Source of the DNA: Virgibacillus ndiopensis
GTDB lineage: Bacteria; Bacillota; Bacilli; Bacillales; Amphibacillaceae
Direction: 5' to 3'
Assembly: GCF_900187325.1 (NCBI RefSeq)
Contig: NZ_FZMZ01000004.1
Location: 868,001-932,000 of the forward strand
Length of the DNA: 64,000 nucleotides
Made by a program: the position numbers and the translations under genes. A model generated the notes under the pieces. The model searched no databases, had not been told where the DNA came from, and saw only the letters and a list, made by a program, of their open reading frames with translations. This document shows, one piece after another, positions 47,494 through 56,959 of this stretch; the stretch's first letter is position 1, and each line of letters opens with the position of its first letter.

Positions 47494-47650
47494 TGGGGAT
47501 GATGTATCGCGGCTGGGATGATGTTTTCGACCCTGGGGATGATACTCCGCGACTCGGGATGATGTTTTCACTCTGGGGATGATATTCTCGACCTGGGGAT
47601 GATGTTTTCGAGCTGGGGATGATACCCCGCCGCTCGGGATGATATTCTAT
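47494..47650. repeat. Degenerate 20-bp tandem repeat, about 8 copies
   Basis: The unit GGGATGATGTTTTCGACCTG recurs every 19-21 bp, with variants TTCTCGACC, CCCCGCCGCTC and ACTCCGCGACTC after the constant GGGATGAT. It lies between pcrB and the ABC operon. A related short stretch is at 53980-54040. Confidence 0.85.
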
Positions 47651-47700
47651 ACAGGGACACCTTACATGTCCCTGTACTTTATATCCATCCTCAATTTAAT

Positions 47701-48495
47701 TTAGCCTAGTACGACTCGATCACTTTTAAATTTTGTACCACGTATTCGCTGAAATTCGTGTAACAAATCTTCAAGTGTCAATTTCTGTTTCTCTTCTCCG
47801 CGTACATCAAAAATAATTTGACCTTTATCCATCATTATCAATCTGCTTCCTAAATCTAATGCCTGTTGCATATTGTGCGTTACCATCAATGTCGTTAACC
47901 CAGATTTACGTACCACCTCTTCGGTAAGGTTTGTGATTAATTCTGCACGGGAGGGGTCAAGTGCAGCAGTATGTTCATCCAGCAGTAAAATGTTTGGTTC
48001 CGTGAAGGTTGTCATTAAAAGTGAAAGTGCCTGCCTTTCTCCTCCAGAAAGAAAACCAACATTCGCTGTTAAACGATTCTCCAAACCTAAATTCAATGTC
48101 TCTAAATGCTCTCTAAACATTTCTTTTCGCTTTTTCGTCACACCGGACCTTAGTTTTCGTTTCTTTGTACGCGAAAAAGCCATTGCTAGATTTTCCTCTA
48201 TTGTCATCGATGGCGCAGTACCTGCCATCGGATCTTGAAACACACGGCCGATAAAGCGAGAGCGCTTATATTCAGGCAGATGAATAACTTGCTTCCCATC
48301 TATGATAACATCACCCACATCTGGAATTAAGTTTCCGGAAATGACATTCATTAATGTAGATTTCCCAGCACCATTACTTCCAATAACAGTTATAAATTCA
48401 CCTTGTTCCAATTTTAAATTGATATCATCTAACGCATTTTTTTCGTCGGGAGTGCCCTCATTAAACGTTATAGAAATATTTTTTAAATTAAGCAC
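47701..48495 (-). CDS. ABC transporter ATP-binding protein
   Basis: A 264-residue ATPase. Walker A GSNGAGKSTLMNVISG near residue 39, Q-loop GRVFQDPMAGTAPSM, signature LSGGERQALSLLMT and Walker B ILLLDEHTAALDP with the switch His in VTHNMQQ. It is of the class that pairs with BPD_transp_2 permeases. Its ATG overlaps the permease stop by 8 nt. Together with the two upstream genes it forms a complete importer of the TrpXYZ/YtrB-unrelated 'ABC_sub_bind' type. Confidence 0.9.
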   Translation of the reverse strand: MLNLKNISITFNEGTPDEKNALDDINLKLEQGEFITVIGSNGAGKSTLMNVISGNLIPDVGDVIIDGKQVIHLPEYKRSRFIGRVFQDPMAGTAPSMTIEENLAMAFSRTKKRKLRSGVTKKRKEMFREHLETLNLGLENRLTANVGFLSGGERQALSLLMTTFTEPNILLLDEHTAALDPSRAELITNLTEEVVRKSGLTTLMVTHNMQQALDLGSRLIMMDKGQIIFDVRGEEKQKLTLEDLLHEFQRIRGTKFKSDRVVLG

Positions 48496-49489
48496 TGTTT
48501 TGCCCCCTTATTTGACGATCTAGTTGTTTACGCTTTTGGATTCGTCGCTTTTTTTCCTTCTGAACCTGCAGAATTTTTGGTGTAACTAACGCGACAATAA
48601 CAATTAGTGCTGTTATTAGCTTCATATCGCCAGTGTCCAGAAATTCAACTTCAAGGGCCAAGGTTACAATAATCCGATAAATGATTGCTCCGCCAATTAC
48701 AGCTAAAGTTGCTCTTCTTATCGTCTTCGTTCCAAACAATGCTTCACCAATAATAACGGATGCAAGCCCGATAACGATCATTCCAATTCCCATATTAACA
48801 TCTGCAAAACCACCTAGCTGAGCAACCAATCCACCAGATAGCGCGACAAGTCCATTTGAAAGTCCAACACCGACAATTGTCAATGAATCGGTATTTGCCG
48901 AAAGACTCCGAATCATTTTTTTGTTATCCCCAATCGCTCGAAGTGCAAGACCTACTTCCGTCTTTAGATAAAAATCCGTTAATAACTTGATTAATAGAGT
49001 CACGACGATCATAGCTAAGACAATAACCCATGTTGCAGGCAACTGTTCTGCACCAAGCATGGATAACAATCCATTAAAAAAAGAATCAATACCTCCTATA
49101 GCCTCAATCGATTCCAATTGATTAAAAACTGTCGGTTCATTTAACATAGATAACGTGGGCTGCTCCATAATCCTTAAATTGATAGAATATAAGGCTGTCA
49201 TCATGAGAATACCAGATAATAACGCATTCACTTTTCCCTTTGTATGCAACAACCCCGTAAAACATCCAGCTACAAATCCAGCAATCAACGCTAAAACTGT
49301 TGCGACAATTGGAGGGATACCATTAACAATTGAAATCCCAACCACAGCTGCCCCTGTAACGAAACTTCCGTCTACCGTTAAGTCAGGAAAGTCAAGAACA
49401 CGAAATGTTAAATAAACTCCTAATGCCATAATGGCATATATAATACCTGATTCTACTGCACCAAACATTGATATTAGCATTCCACTCAT
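48488..49489 (-). CDS. ABC transporter permease (BPD_transp_2 / LivH-like)
   Basis: A 333-residue membrane protein with about 9 TM helices. The start GAVESGIIYAIMALGVYLTFRVLDFPDLTVDG is typical of the permease that pairs with PF04392 binding proteins. VGLALRAIGDNKKMIRSL is the cytoplasmic coupling loop to the ATPase. The C-terminus is basic (KEKKRRIQKRKQ). AAAGGGAG precedes the ATG. It sits between the binding-protein gene and the ATPase gene. Confidence 0.9.
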   Translation of the reverse strand: MSGMLISMFGAVESGIIYAIMALGVYLTFRVLDFPDLTVDGSFVTGAAVVGISIVNGIPPIVATVLALIAGFVAGCFTGLLHTKGKVNALLSGILMMTALYSINLRIMEQPTLSMLNEPTVFNQLESIEAIGGIDSFFNGLLSMLGAEQLPATWVIVLAMIVVTLLIKLLTDFYLKTEVGLALRAIGDNKKMIRSLSANTDSLTIVGVGLSNGLVALSGGLVAQLGGFADVNMGIGMIVIGLASVIIGEALFGTKTIRRATLAVIGGAIIYRIIVTLALEVEFLDTGDMKLITALIVIVALVTPKILQVQKEKKRRIQKRKQLDRQIRGQNSA

Positions 49490-49579
49490 CGCATTCTCCC
49501 TTTCGCGATATTAATGAAGTAAAAAAAGCAGAGAGCCAGTTCTCATAACTAGCTCTTAAAAATATAGAGTTGTAGCATC

Positions 49580-50587
49580 TTATTCTGTCTCAACAAATTG
49601 AGCAGTTTCATCCCATTCCGGATTCCATTCTACTCCTTGTTCTTCTGCCCCTTGTTTGTTAATAAATAGTTGTATCTCCGGCGGATATTCAACAGGGATA
49701 TCACTTGGTTTCTTTTCACCTGTTAAAATTGCTGCTGCCATTTCTCCTGAGCGATAACCGATTGTATAATAATCAATTCCAAATGTAGCAAAACCACCCT
49801 TAGCTAATGAATTCGGTTCACCAACAATTAGTGGAATATCTTGTTCATTGGCAACACCAACGACACTATCCAATGCTGAAACTACTGTATTGTCTGTAAT
49901 AATATAGAATACGTCGGCTTCTCCGACTAATGTCGTTGTAGCTTGTTGAACTTCAGCAGAATTTGCTACTGTTCGCTCAACAAAACTTAAGCTTGTTCCT
50001 TTAGCAGCCTCTTTAACAGCCTCAACCTGAGTAACAGAATTTTGTTCTCCCGCATTATAAACCATACCTACTTTTGCATCCGGGAAATTAGCATCAATAA
50101 ATTCCACGGTCTTTTTAATCGCGTCAGGATGAAGATCAACAACACCAGTAATGTTCTCTCCGGGTTCATCCATAGATTTTACCAATCCTGCATCAACTGC
50201 ATCCGTTACCGATGTAAAAACTATCGGAATTTCGCTTGTAGCCTGCAAAGCACCTAACGCACTCGGAGTAGAATTAGCAAAAATCAAATCTACATTGTCA
50301 GCTACAAAACCATCAGAAATAGGTTTTACATTATTTTGATCATTTTGTGCACTTTGTAAATCATACTCCACATCCAACCCTGCATCATCTAATGCCGATT
50401 GAAATCCTTCGTATGCTGCATCAAGTGATGGGTGTTCAACAATTTGCGTTGCACCTATTTTATACGTTTTCTCACCTTCCGATGTGGAATCTCCGTCACC
50501 GTCCCCATTTGTACTAGAAGTATTATTTCCACAAGCTGCTAGCACAATTACCCCAAGAATTGCTATTAATTGTAACAATCTTTTCAT
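49580..50587 (-). CDS. ABC transporter substrate-binding lipoprotein (PF04392, TrpX-like)
   Basis: A 335-residue lipoprotein: signal MKRLLQLIAILGVIVLAACG with lipobox LAAC, then a Ser/Gly/Asp-rich linker. A two-lobe binding domain follows (IGATQIVEHPSLDAAYEGFQ, FANSTPSALGALQATSEIPIVFTSVTDAV, GMVYNAGEQNS). PF04392 proteins bind aromatic amino acids (TrpX in streptococci) or unknown ligands. Trp/Tyr uptake is possible, but no T-box or TRAP site was seen in front. It is the first gene of the three-gene importer operon. Confidence 0.88.
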   Translation of the reverse strand: MKRLLQLIAILGVIVLAACGNNTSSTNGDGDGDSTSEGEKTYKIGATQIVEHPSLDAAYEGFQSALDDAGLDVEYDLQSAQNDQNNVKPISDGFVADNVDLIFANSTPSALGALQATSEIPIVFTSVTDAVDAGLVKSMDEPGENITGVVDLHPDAIKKTVEFIDANFPDAKVGMVYNAGEQNSVTQVEAVKEAAKGTSLSFVERTVANSAEVQQATTTLVGEADVFYIITDNTVVSALDSVVGVANEQDIPLIVGEPNSLAKGGFATFGIDYYTIGYRSGEMAAAILTGEKKPSDIPVEYPPEIQLFINKQGAEEQGVEWNPEWDETAQFVETE

Positions 50588-50680
50588 TCAAGTTCCCCCA
50601 TCCACTTTTTAAATTATCAAAATATTTAAACGTGATTATACCATACTATTTGATGAATCGCGATATTTTTCTCCAATATA

Positions 50681-50718
50681 TAAATAAGTGCCGCCCCCGG
50701 AGGAGCGACACTTATTTA
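50681..50718 (-). terminator. Rho-independent terminator of the yerC-type gene
   Basis: AATAAGTG and CACTTATT pair, extended by CCGC...GCG with small bulges. It overlaps the stop codon at 50712. Confidence 0.75.
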
Positions 50719-51020
50719 TTTTCTTCATCAATATTCATAATTCGTTCTAATACCATTTGATAACCATCACTACCAAAATTAATACATCTCCGCACACGTG
50801 AAATAGTTGCTGTGGATGCTTTTGTTTCTTTTTCGATAACATTATAGGTATGCCCTTCTGTAAGCATTTTTGCAACTTGTAAACGCTGGGCGATTGAATG
50901 TATTTCTGACATCGTTGCTATATCATCAAAAAAACGATAGCATTCTTCGCGATCCTTAAGTGAGAGAATTGCATCAAAGAACTGGTCTAATTGCTCTCCA
51001 CGTAATTTGTCAATTTGCAC
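50712..51020 (-). CDS. yerC: YerC/YecD family TrpR-related regulator
   Basis: Starts with GTG at 51020 (MQIDKLRGEQLDQFFDAILS) behind GGAGGTATAGG; 102 residues. A TrpR-like helical protein with HTH (EGHTYNVIEKETKASTATISRVRRCI). YerC homologues (named HisR in Bacillus) repress histidine biosynthesis genes. The place next to yerB matches B. subtilis. No his genes are in the window, so it acts elsewhere on the chromosome. A hairpin terminator overlaps its end. Confidence 0.93.
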   Translation of the reverse strand: MQIDKLRGEQLDQFFDAILSLKDREECYRFFDDIATMSEIHSIAQRLQVAKMLTEGHTYNVIEKETKASTATISRVRRCINFGSDGYQMVLERIMNIDEENK

Positions 51021-51045
51021 CCTAACCTATACCTCCCGCCTATCA

Positions 51046-52098
51046 CTAGTTCGACACCGTTACCGCACTTTTAATTCCTGGATTATCAGGAATGATATTT
51101 ATCCATGTTTTCCCTGGGACAAAGCCAACTGGTTTGCCATCTTTTATCGGAATAATCCGTCCGTCCCTATTTTCCCATTGGACTTGCTGAACTTTTCCTT
51201 TTTGAATTAAATAGGCGTTACCACCAGATTCAATATCAACCGCACGACGACCAGCATCATCAATAACTTCATGGGGTGTCTCCACAATAAATACGTTATC
51301 AACCTGTATGGGCTCTTCTGTTTCCAACTCAACCGTTTTCTCTCGGTCATTGTACCTCGTATATTTTCCACTATCAGCATCATAGTCAAACTCAACTATT
51401 TCCATTACTGCGTTATTCGAGTATACGATTTCCACATGTTGGGCAGATTCTCCTGATACGTTCGCTATTTCATCCTTTGACAAGAATGGCAACGGTTCAT
51501 ATTCGGCAGTTACATCATACCCTTTTGACTTTGCAACATCGTAAACCGCATCAAATTGCAAATAGGAATTATGTGGAGCTATCCGGAATGATGCTCGTTT
51601 AAATAAATGTCCATCATTGTCATAAAGCGAACCATTTAAATGCTCAATCCCCCGATCAGCAATCATATCATTAACAAAGTTCGCCGCTCCATGATAGACA
51701 TACAAAGCATTGTAACCATTCGCTAGTTCAAAATAGTATTCCCTCGCACTTCGAACCGGGCCAACAACATCTGGTTTCTCGCTTTGAAACAATGCTAAAA
51801 ATCGCGTTATTTTACCTTCAGCTAATATTTCAAAAACTACATCTGCTTTGGATAATCCAGTTTGAGGTCTTGCCTTCGAATGATTATTTACCATAACCCC
51901 AACAATACGATTATTTAGTTCTTCATTCGTACTAATCCCTGTTAATGGGTAGACATTATTGGATTTCTCCGTGAGATCTGTCTTTTCATCTACTGTGCTG
52001 TCTTTCGATTCATTATCACGCGCTTTTTCCTCGTCTTTAGAACATCCTACTAGAAGTATAAAGACAACCAATATACAGTAAAAAAATCGCCTTTTCAT
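51046..52098 (-). CDS. yerB: DUF3048 (YerB-type) lipoprotein
   Basis: Start chosen at the ATG at 52098 (MKRRFFYCILVVFILLVGCS); the longer GTG start overlaps the ribosome site. The 350-residue lipoprotein has lipobox LVGC, then an acidic linker. The DUF3048 domain shows NRIVGVMVNNHSKARPQTGLSKADVVFEILAEG, FLALFQSEKPDVVGPVRSAREYY and NDMIADRGIEHLNG. The C-terminal DUF3048_C domain (VQWENRDGRIIPIKDGKPVGFVPGKTWINIIP) follows. Function unknown; likely outer face of the membrane. Confidence 0.93.
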   Translation of the reverse strand: MKRRFFYCILVVFILLVGCSKDEEKARDNESKDSTVDEKTDLTEKSNNVYPLTGISTNEELNNRIVGVMVNNHSKARPQTGLSKADVVFEILAEGKITRFLALFQSEKPDVVGPVRSAREYYFELANGYNALYVYHGAANFVNDMIADRGIEHLNGSLYDNDGHLFKRASFRIAPHNSYLQFDAVYDVAKSKGYDVTAEYEPLPFLSKDEIANVSGESAQHVEIVYSNNAVMEIVEFDYDADSGKYTRYNDREKTVELETEEPIQVDNVFIVETPHEVIDDAGRRAVDIESGGNAYLIQKGKVQQVQWENRDGRIIPIKDGKPVGFVPGKTWINIIPDNPGIKSAVTVSN

Positions 52099-52140
52099 AT
52101 CCACACACCTTTATAAAAGTATATATTCTCTAATTATACG

Positions 52141-53883
52141 TTATCGCATGGTGGCTGGAAAGAGCACTTCTCGTTTCTTTACATCAATTATGCCTTGCTG
52201 TGTCACTCGTATGAACGGTAAATGAGTTGATGATAAAAATAAAATCGTATATACCGGATCGCTGAATGTATACCCAAAATCCTTTAAAATTTTCTTTAGC
52301 TCTTTACCTTCTTTTATAAGCTGTTTCATCGTTCCATCGAACATTATACCACCAAGTGTAAGTGGTAATTCAAATAATACTTCTCCTTGATGAACTAAAA
52401 CAATTCCACCACCTAGTTCCTTTAGACGTCTTGAAGCAATCAGCATGTCATGTTTACTTTTTCCGATAAAGACAATATCACCAGTCGAGGAATAGGAACT
52501 TGCAATCGCTCCTAAACGATTTGTAAATCCACGTATAGTTGTATTAACACGCCATGTACCTTCCCGATCCATTAATAACAGAAATGCATCATTATTATTC
52601 TCAGGTAGCATTTCAAGTGTAATATCTGTTTCGATTGGATATGGTTTGATAATAACATCATTTATCATATCAAGCCCAATCGGTAATGAAAATTGCAGGT
52701 CAGTCGTTTGTAAATTCCAATCTAGCTTCAGTGGACCTATTTCATGCTTCTCCCAATCGATACGTAACTGTTTATTTTCTTCCTTGCCATCCCGTTTAAT
52801 CCACTTGCCACTTGCCAAAACGCTAATTGGATGCGGATTCTCTTTTTCTTGCAATATATTAATATGTGCAATTCGACCAGGTGCGATACTTCCTATTTGT
52901 TCGGTCAATCCAAAATGTTTTGCAACATTATAAGTTGCCATGCCATATGCTTCTTCAAGTGGCACTCCCTTTTTAATAGCAATTTCAAGACAAACATTCA
53001 TTAAACCATTTTCATAAAAATCTGGTGTTGAACCATCCGTGGTCATAGTTACATTTCCAAACGTGTTTATACCTTCAGCCAGAATTTCATCTAGTAATTT
53101 TGGTAAATCAGGTCTGATCGATGAGTGTCTAAGTCCCACTTGATATCCAAGCTGCATTCGTTTAATCGCTTCTGCACCAGTCATTGATTCATGATCAGCA
53201 TTCACACCTAGAAGCTTCATCTTTGTTAAGGTAGCTTCAGACGCTCCAGGTAAATGACCCTCAACCGGTTTTCCTTTTCGTTTGGACTCCTGCATCCAAT
53301 ATAATAATCTATCATCACCAGCAAGTAGACTCGGCCATGATGTCAGCTCTCCACCTTGGACGACAGAATGATGAGATAGCCAACTAAGTACTTCCTCACT
53401 GTTGAACAATGATTCTTCATCCTGCAATGCTGTTTGTGAATCAAATCGCGCCCACCAATACATGGATATTGGTATATGGTTAAACTCTTCCAATAAAGAA
53501 AACGCTTTCTTTTTATCTAACAAAAAATGCCACATTAAACTATCATTAATTAACGATGTTGTTCCAAATTGAGCTGCATGGTTCGCAAGTTCTTCAGGAT
53601 TATATAATTGAAATGGGTGTGCATGTGGTTCAATATAGCCTGGTACAATATATTGATTTTTGCAATCTACTATTTCTGTTGATGTACTATTCTTTGGAAG
53701 ATTCTCTCCTACATAAATAATACGATTTTCAAAAATCCAAATATGCGCTTGTAACCATTTCATTGTAAACATATTCAAATAGGTGCAATTTTTTAAAATA
53801 AGTGTAGGTGCTACCTTGCCATCAATAACAGCAACGTGTTCACGTAATTCGCGATTTCGCCAGTAATACCCATTTTCGTGCAT
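52141..53883 (-). CDS. yerA: Adenine deaminase-like amidohydrolase (YerA type)
   Basis: Start placed at the ATG at 53883 (MHENGYYWRNRELREHVAVI) behind GGAGAG. The 580-residue protein has the amidohydrolase metal site EPHAHPFQLYN near residue 90, then GHLPGASEATL and the late Asp in MTTDGSTPDFYENG. A C-terminal adenine-deaminase domain (about 420-580, ASSYSSTGDIVFIGKS, GGGIVLVHQGEVLFELPLTLGGIM) follows. In B. subtilis YerA is annotated as a probable adenine deaminase, which would give hypoxanthine and ammonia. It lies just after the pur operon, which fits a purine role. Confidence 0.88.
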   Translation of the reverse strand: MHENGYYWRNRELREHVAVIDGKVAPTLILKNCTYLNMFTMKWLQAHIWIFENRIIYVGENLPKNSTSTEIVDCKNQYIVPGYIEPHAHPFQLYNPEELANHAAQFGTTSLINDSLMWHFLLDKKKAFSLLEEFNHIPISMYWWARFDSQTALQDEESLFNSEEVLSWLSHHSVVQGGELTSWPSLLAGDDRLLYWMQESKRKGKPVEGHLPGASEATLTKMKLLGVNADHESMTGAEAIKRMQLGYQVGLRHSSIRPDLPKLLDEILAEGINTFGNVTMTTDGSTPDFYENGLMNVCLEIAIKKGVPLEEAYGMATYNVAKHFGLTEQIGSIAPGRIAHINILQEKENPHPISVLASGKWIKRDGKEENKQLRIDWEKHEIGPLKLDWNLQTTDLQFSLPIGLDMINDVIIKPYPIETDITLEMLPENNNDAFLLLMDREGTWRVNTTIRGFTNRLGAIASSYSSTGDIVFIGKSKHDMLIASRRLKELGGGIVLVHQGEVLFELPLTLGGIMFDGTMKQLIKEGKELKKILKDFGYTFSDPVYTILFLSSTHLPFIRVTQQGIIDVKKREVLFPATMR

Positions 53884-53979
53884 ATACAACTCTCCAATTT
53901 ATAATTTTCTCTATCGTACCATATCTTGTGCTTTAATACTGTAAAGTTACTGTTAATTGAGATGAATTTTTTGTGACAG

Positions 53980-54040
53980 AGGATGATGTTTCTTTTTTTA
54001 GGGATTATTTTTCGCGGATCGGGATGATGCAATGCCGCTC
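53980..54040. repeat. Short degenerate copy of the GGGATGAT repeat
   Basis: About three units (GAGGATGATGTTTC, GGGATTATTTTTCGCGGATC, GGGATGATGCAATGCCGCTC) in the spacer between yerA and purD. They match the array at 47494-47650. Confidence 0.6.
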
Positions 54041-54066
54041 GTACTTGTTGCTCTTTCCCAACATAA

Positions 54067-54094
54067 CAAAAAAGACACCCCTTAGGATGTCTTA
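54067..54094 (-). terminator. Terminator of the pur operon
   Basis: On the minus strand, AAGACATCC pairs with GGGTGTCTT, followed by TTTTG. It overlaps the purD stop codon. Confidence 0.85.
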
Positions 54095-55342
54095 ACTGTC
54101 TTTCCCTATATCTTTCCGATAAAAAAAATCATCCATCTTCCCTACTGGTGCAAGCACTTGATATACATTGTCAATTGCCCCACTAAGAGAGGTGTTTTTT
54201 GACCCGACCAGCAAAACTCTGCCGCCATCAGATTGAAAAATATTATCCACTTGTTTAGTCCCTGCATGCACTACAAACGATTCCCCATCCGTTTTAAAAT
54301 CAGGAAGTTCAATTCCTTTTTGATATGATGCCGGATAACCCTTTGAGGCTAAAACGACACCTGAACAAAAGCTTTCTTCCCAATCTAAATTAGGATTTTT
54401 TCCATCTAATACGTCTAACAAAACCTGATCTAGATCATTTTTTAATAATGGCAATACTACCTGTGTCTCTGGATCACCAAAGCGTGTGTTAAATTCAATT
54501 ACTTTCGGACCGTCCTCAGTCATCATGAGCCCCGCATATAAAATACCAGTAAATGGACGCCCTTCGTTCATTAGCCCTTCAGCCGTTTTTTGCAGGATTG
54601 CACGATAGGTGTAAACCAATGTTTCCCCCGAAATATCAGGTACTGGGGCATATGCACCCATTCCACCAGTGTTTGGTCCTTGATCATTGTCATATGCACG
54701 TTTGTGATCTCTTGCTGGAATCATTGGATAAACGTTACCCTCATGAACAAATGCCATTAGAGAAAATTCCTTACCTTCCAAACATTCTTCAATAACGATT
54801 GTTGCGCCTGCATCAGCAAAAGTTTTAGATACTAGCATTTCATCAACCGCTTGGAGCGCCTGCACTTCTGTTTCAGCAACAACAACACCTTTTCCTGCTG
54901 CCAATCCATCAGCCTTAATCACAATAGGTGCACCTTTTGCTAAAATATAATTTTTAGCATCATCTACTTTAGTAAAAGTAGCAGATTCTGCAGTCGGAAT
55001 TTGATATTTTTTCATAAATTCCTTAGCAAAACTCTTACTTCCTTCCAAAAGTGCTGCTTCTGCTGTTGGAGCAAAAATCGCGAGCCCCTCTTCTTGAAAA
55101 CGATTCGCAATACCCGCGTTTAAAGGATTTTCCGGTCCAACAATAGTAAGGTCAATCGATTCTGACTTAGCAAAATCTACTAGTCTAGCAATATCCAATT
55201 CGTCAATCGCAACACATGTGGCAATCTCTCCAATACCACCATTACCTGGTGCTACGAATAATTGACTAACTCGCTTGCTCTTTGCCAATTGCATCACAAT
55301 ACTATGTTCACGTCCACCTCGACCGACAACTAATATGTTCAT
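54092..55342 (-). CDS. purD: Phosphoribosylamine-glycine ligase
   Basis: A 416-residue ATP-grasp enzyme making GAR from PRA, glycine and ATP. N-domain NILVVGRGGREHSIVMQLA, ATP-grasp core VIKADGLAAGKGVVVAETE and ECLEGKEFSLMAFVHEG, RDHKRAYDNDQGPNTGGMGAYAP, and EFNTRFGDPETQVVLPLL at the metal site. It is the last gene of the pur operon, 21 nt after purH. GGAGAGCTTTCAG is the ribosome site. A terminator overlaps its end. Confidence 0.97.
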   Translation of the reverse strand: MNILVVGRGGREHSIVMQLAKSKRVSQLFVAPGNGGIGEIATCVAIDELDIARLVDFAKSESIDLTIVGPENPLNAGIANRFQEEGLAIFAPTAEAALLEGSKSFAKEFMKKYQIPTAESATFTKVDDAKNYILAKGAPIVIKADGLAAGKGVVVAETEVQALQAVDEMLVSKTFADAGATIVIEECLEGKEFSLMAFVHEGNVYPMIPARDHKRAYDNDQGPNTGGMGAYAPVPDISGETLVYTYRAILQKTAEGLMNEGRPFTGILYAGLMMTEDGPKVIEFNTRFGDPETQVVLPLLKNDLDQVLLDVLDGKNPNLDWEESFCSGVVLASKGYPASYQKGIELPDFKTDGESFVVHAGTKQVDNIFQSDGGRVLLVGSKNTSLSGAIDNVYQVLAPVGKMDDFFYRKDIGKDS

Positions 55343-55363
55343 CTGAAAGCTCTCCTTATCGAA

Positions 55364-56890
55364 TTAATGTTTAAAATGACGTGTTCCAGTGTAAACCATA
55401 GCAATCCCATACTTATCACATACATCAATTGAGTCCTGATCTCGTTTTGATCCTCCGGGCTGAATAATTGCCGTAATCCCTGCTTCGGCAGCTGCTTGAA
55501 CAGTATCAGGCATTGGAAAAAATGCGTCTGAAGCAAGAACTGCTCTATTCGCTTTTTCTCCCGCTTGTTCAATCGCAATGTTCGCTGCACCGATTCGGTT
55601 CATCTGGCCTGCACCTACACCAATTGTTTGATTATCTTTCGCTAAAATAATTGCATTTGACTTCACATGCTTAACAGCCTTCCATGCAAACAGTAAATCC
55701 GTAAGCTCATCTTTAGTTGGTTTACGTTTGGATGCGAAAGTGATATCCGCTTCGGTAATTTTGCCATTATCATAGTCTTGCACTAACAAACCACCCATTA
55801 CTGCAGTAACTTTTTGTCTATTATTTACACCATTGTTGTTCCTTTCAAGCTCCAGCAAACGGATATTTTTCTTTTTCGTTAACACCGAAAATGCTTCATC
55901 ACTAAAGCTTGGTGCAATAACGATTTCCAAAAATATCTCACTTAGCTGCTGTGCAGTTTCTAAATCTATTTCTCTATTAATAGCTACAATTCCACCGAAA
56001 ATGGAAACTGGGTCTGCTTGATATGCGCGCTTAAACGCATGATATATCGTGTCTCCGATACCAATTCCACATGGGTTCATATGTTTAATCGCAACAGCAG
56101 CCGGTTCATTAAAGTCAGCAATAATCTCAAGTGCTGCATTAGCATCCTGAATGTTATTATAGGAAAGCTCTTTGCCATGAAGTTGTCTTGCTGCTCCTAG
56201 TGTTCCAAATACTTCCTTTGGATTTTTATAAAATGCCGCTGACTGATGAGGATTTTCACCATAACGTAACGTTTGTACTTTTTCATACGTAGTTGTAAGT
56301 ACTTCTGGGAAAGCTTCATCTGTAAAATGATCTGCAATCATTGCATCATAATTGGCTGTATGACGAAAAACCTTTGCAGCTAATTGTTTACGTTTTGTTA
56401 CATCTAATGTATTTGTTTGGAGTGAATTTAGTACTTCATCATAATCATCCGGATCGACAACTACTGCTACATCCTCAAAATTCTTCGCAGCTGCACGAAG
56501 CATTGTCGGACCACCAATATCAATATTTTCAACAATTTCTTCCTCTGTTACCCCTTCCTTAGCTAACGTTTGTTTGAATGGGTATAGATTAACGACAACC
56601 ATATTAATTGGGGAGATTTCATATTCGTTTAGCTGTTTTTGATGATTAGCATTTTCTCTTTTCGCTAATAATCCTGCATGAATATAGGGGTGTAATGTCT
56701 TAACTCTTCCATCTAATATTTCTGGAAACCCTGTAACTTCTTCCACTGCCTTTGCATCGATTCCAGCATTTTGTATAGCCTTTAACGTTCCACCAGTTGA
56801 GATAATTTCATAACCATTTTCAATGAGTCCTTTTGCAAAAGTTTCGATGTTTTCTTTGTCCGATACGCTGATTAACGCTCTCTTCTTCAT
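55364..56890 (-). CDS. purH: Bifunctional AICAR formyltransferase/IMP cyclohydrolase
   Basis: A 508-residue protein catalysing the last two steps to IMP. The MGS-like cyclohydrolase domain is residues 1-130 (KRALISVSDKENIETFAKGL, STGGTLKAIQNAGI, LDGRVKTLHPYIHAGLLA). The formyltransferase domain is 130-508, with the catalytic Lys-His pair in AIKHMNPCGIG (about 265) and AWKAVKHVKSNAIILAKD. GAGGAGTTTTTTT precedes the ATG. It follows purN after 250 nt, an unusual gap for this operon, filled by the repeat-like element with a micro-ORF at 56960-57157. Confidence 0.97.
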   Translation of the reverse strand: MKKRALISVSDKENIETFAKGLIENGYEIISTGGTLKAIQNAGIDAKAVEEVTGFPEILDGRVKTLHPYIHAGLLAKRENANHQKQLNEYEISPINMVVVNLYPFKQTLAKEGVTEEEIVENIDIGGPTMLRAAAKNFEDVAVVVDPDDYDEVLNSLQTNTLDVTKRKQLAAKVFRHTANYDAMIADHFTDEAFPEVLTTTYEKVQTLRYGENPHQSAAFYKNPKEVFGTLGAARQLHGKELSYNNIQDANAALEIIADFNEPAAVAIKHMNPCGIGIGDTIYHAFKRAYQADPVSIFGGIVAINREIDLETAQQLSEIFLEIVIAPSFSDEAFSVLTKKKNIRLLELERNNNGVNNRQKVTAVMGGLLVQDYDNGKITEADITFASKRKPTKDELTDLLFAWKAVKHVKSNAIILAKDNQTIGVGAGQMNRIGAANIAIEQAGEKANRAVLASDAFFPMPDTVQAAAEAGITAIIQPGGSKRDQDSIDVCDKYGIAMVYTGTRHFKH

Positions 56891-56959
56891 AAAAAAACTC
56901 CTCGCTCATTTTACGTATTGTAAAAATACAAATTTGACATTATAGATGACTATACATAT

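Noticed and set aside
50588-50680. T-box or Trp attenuator before the ABC importer
   Set aside because: The leader is too short and has no T-box sequence (TGGN) or anti-terminator fold.
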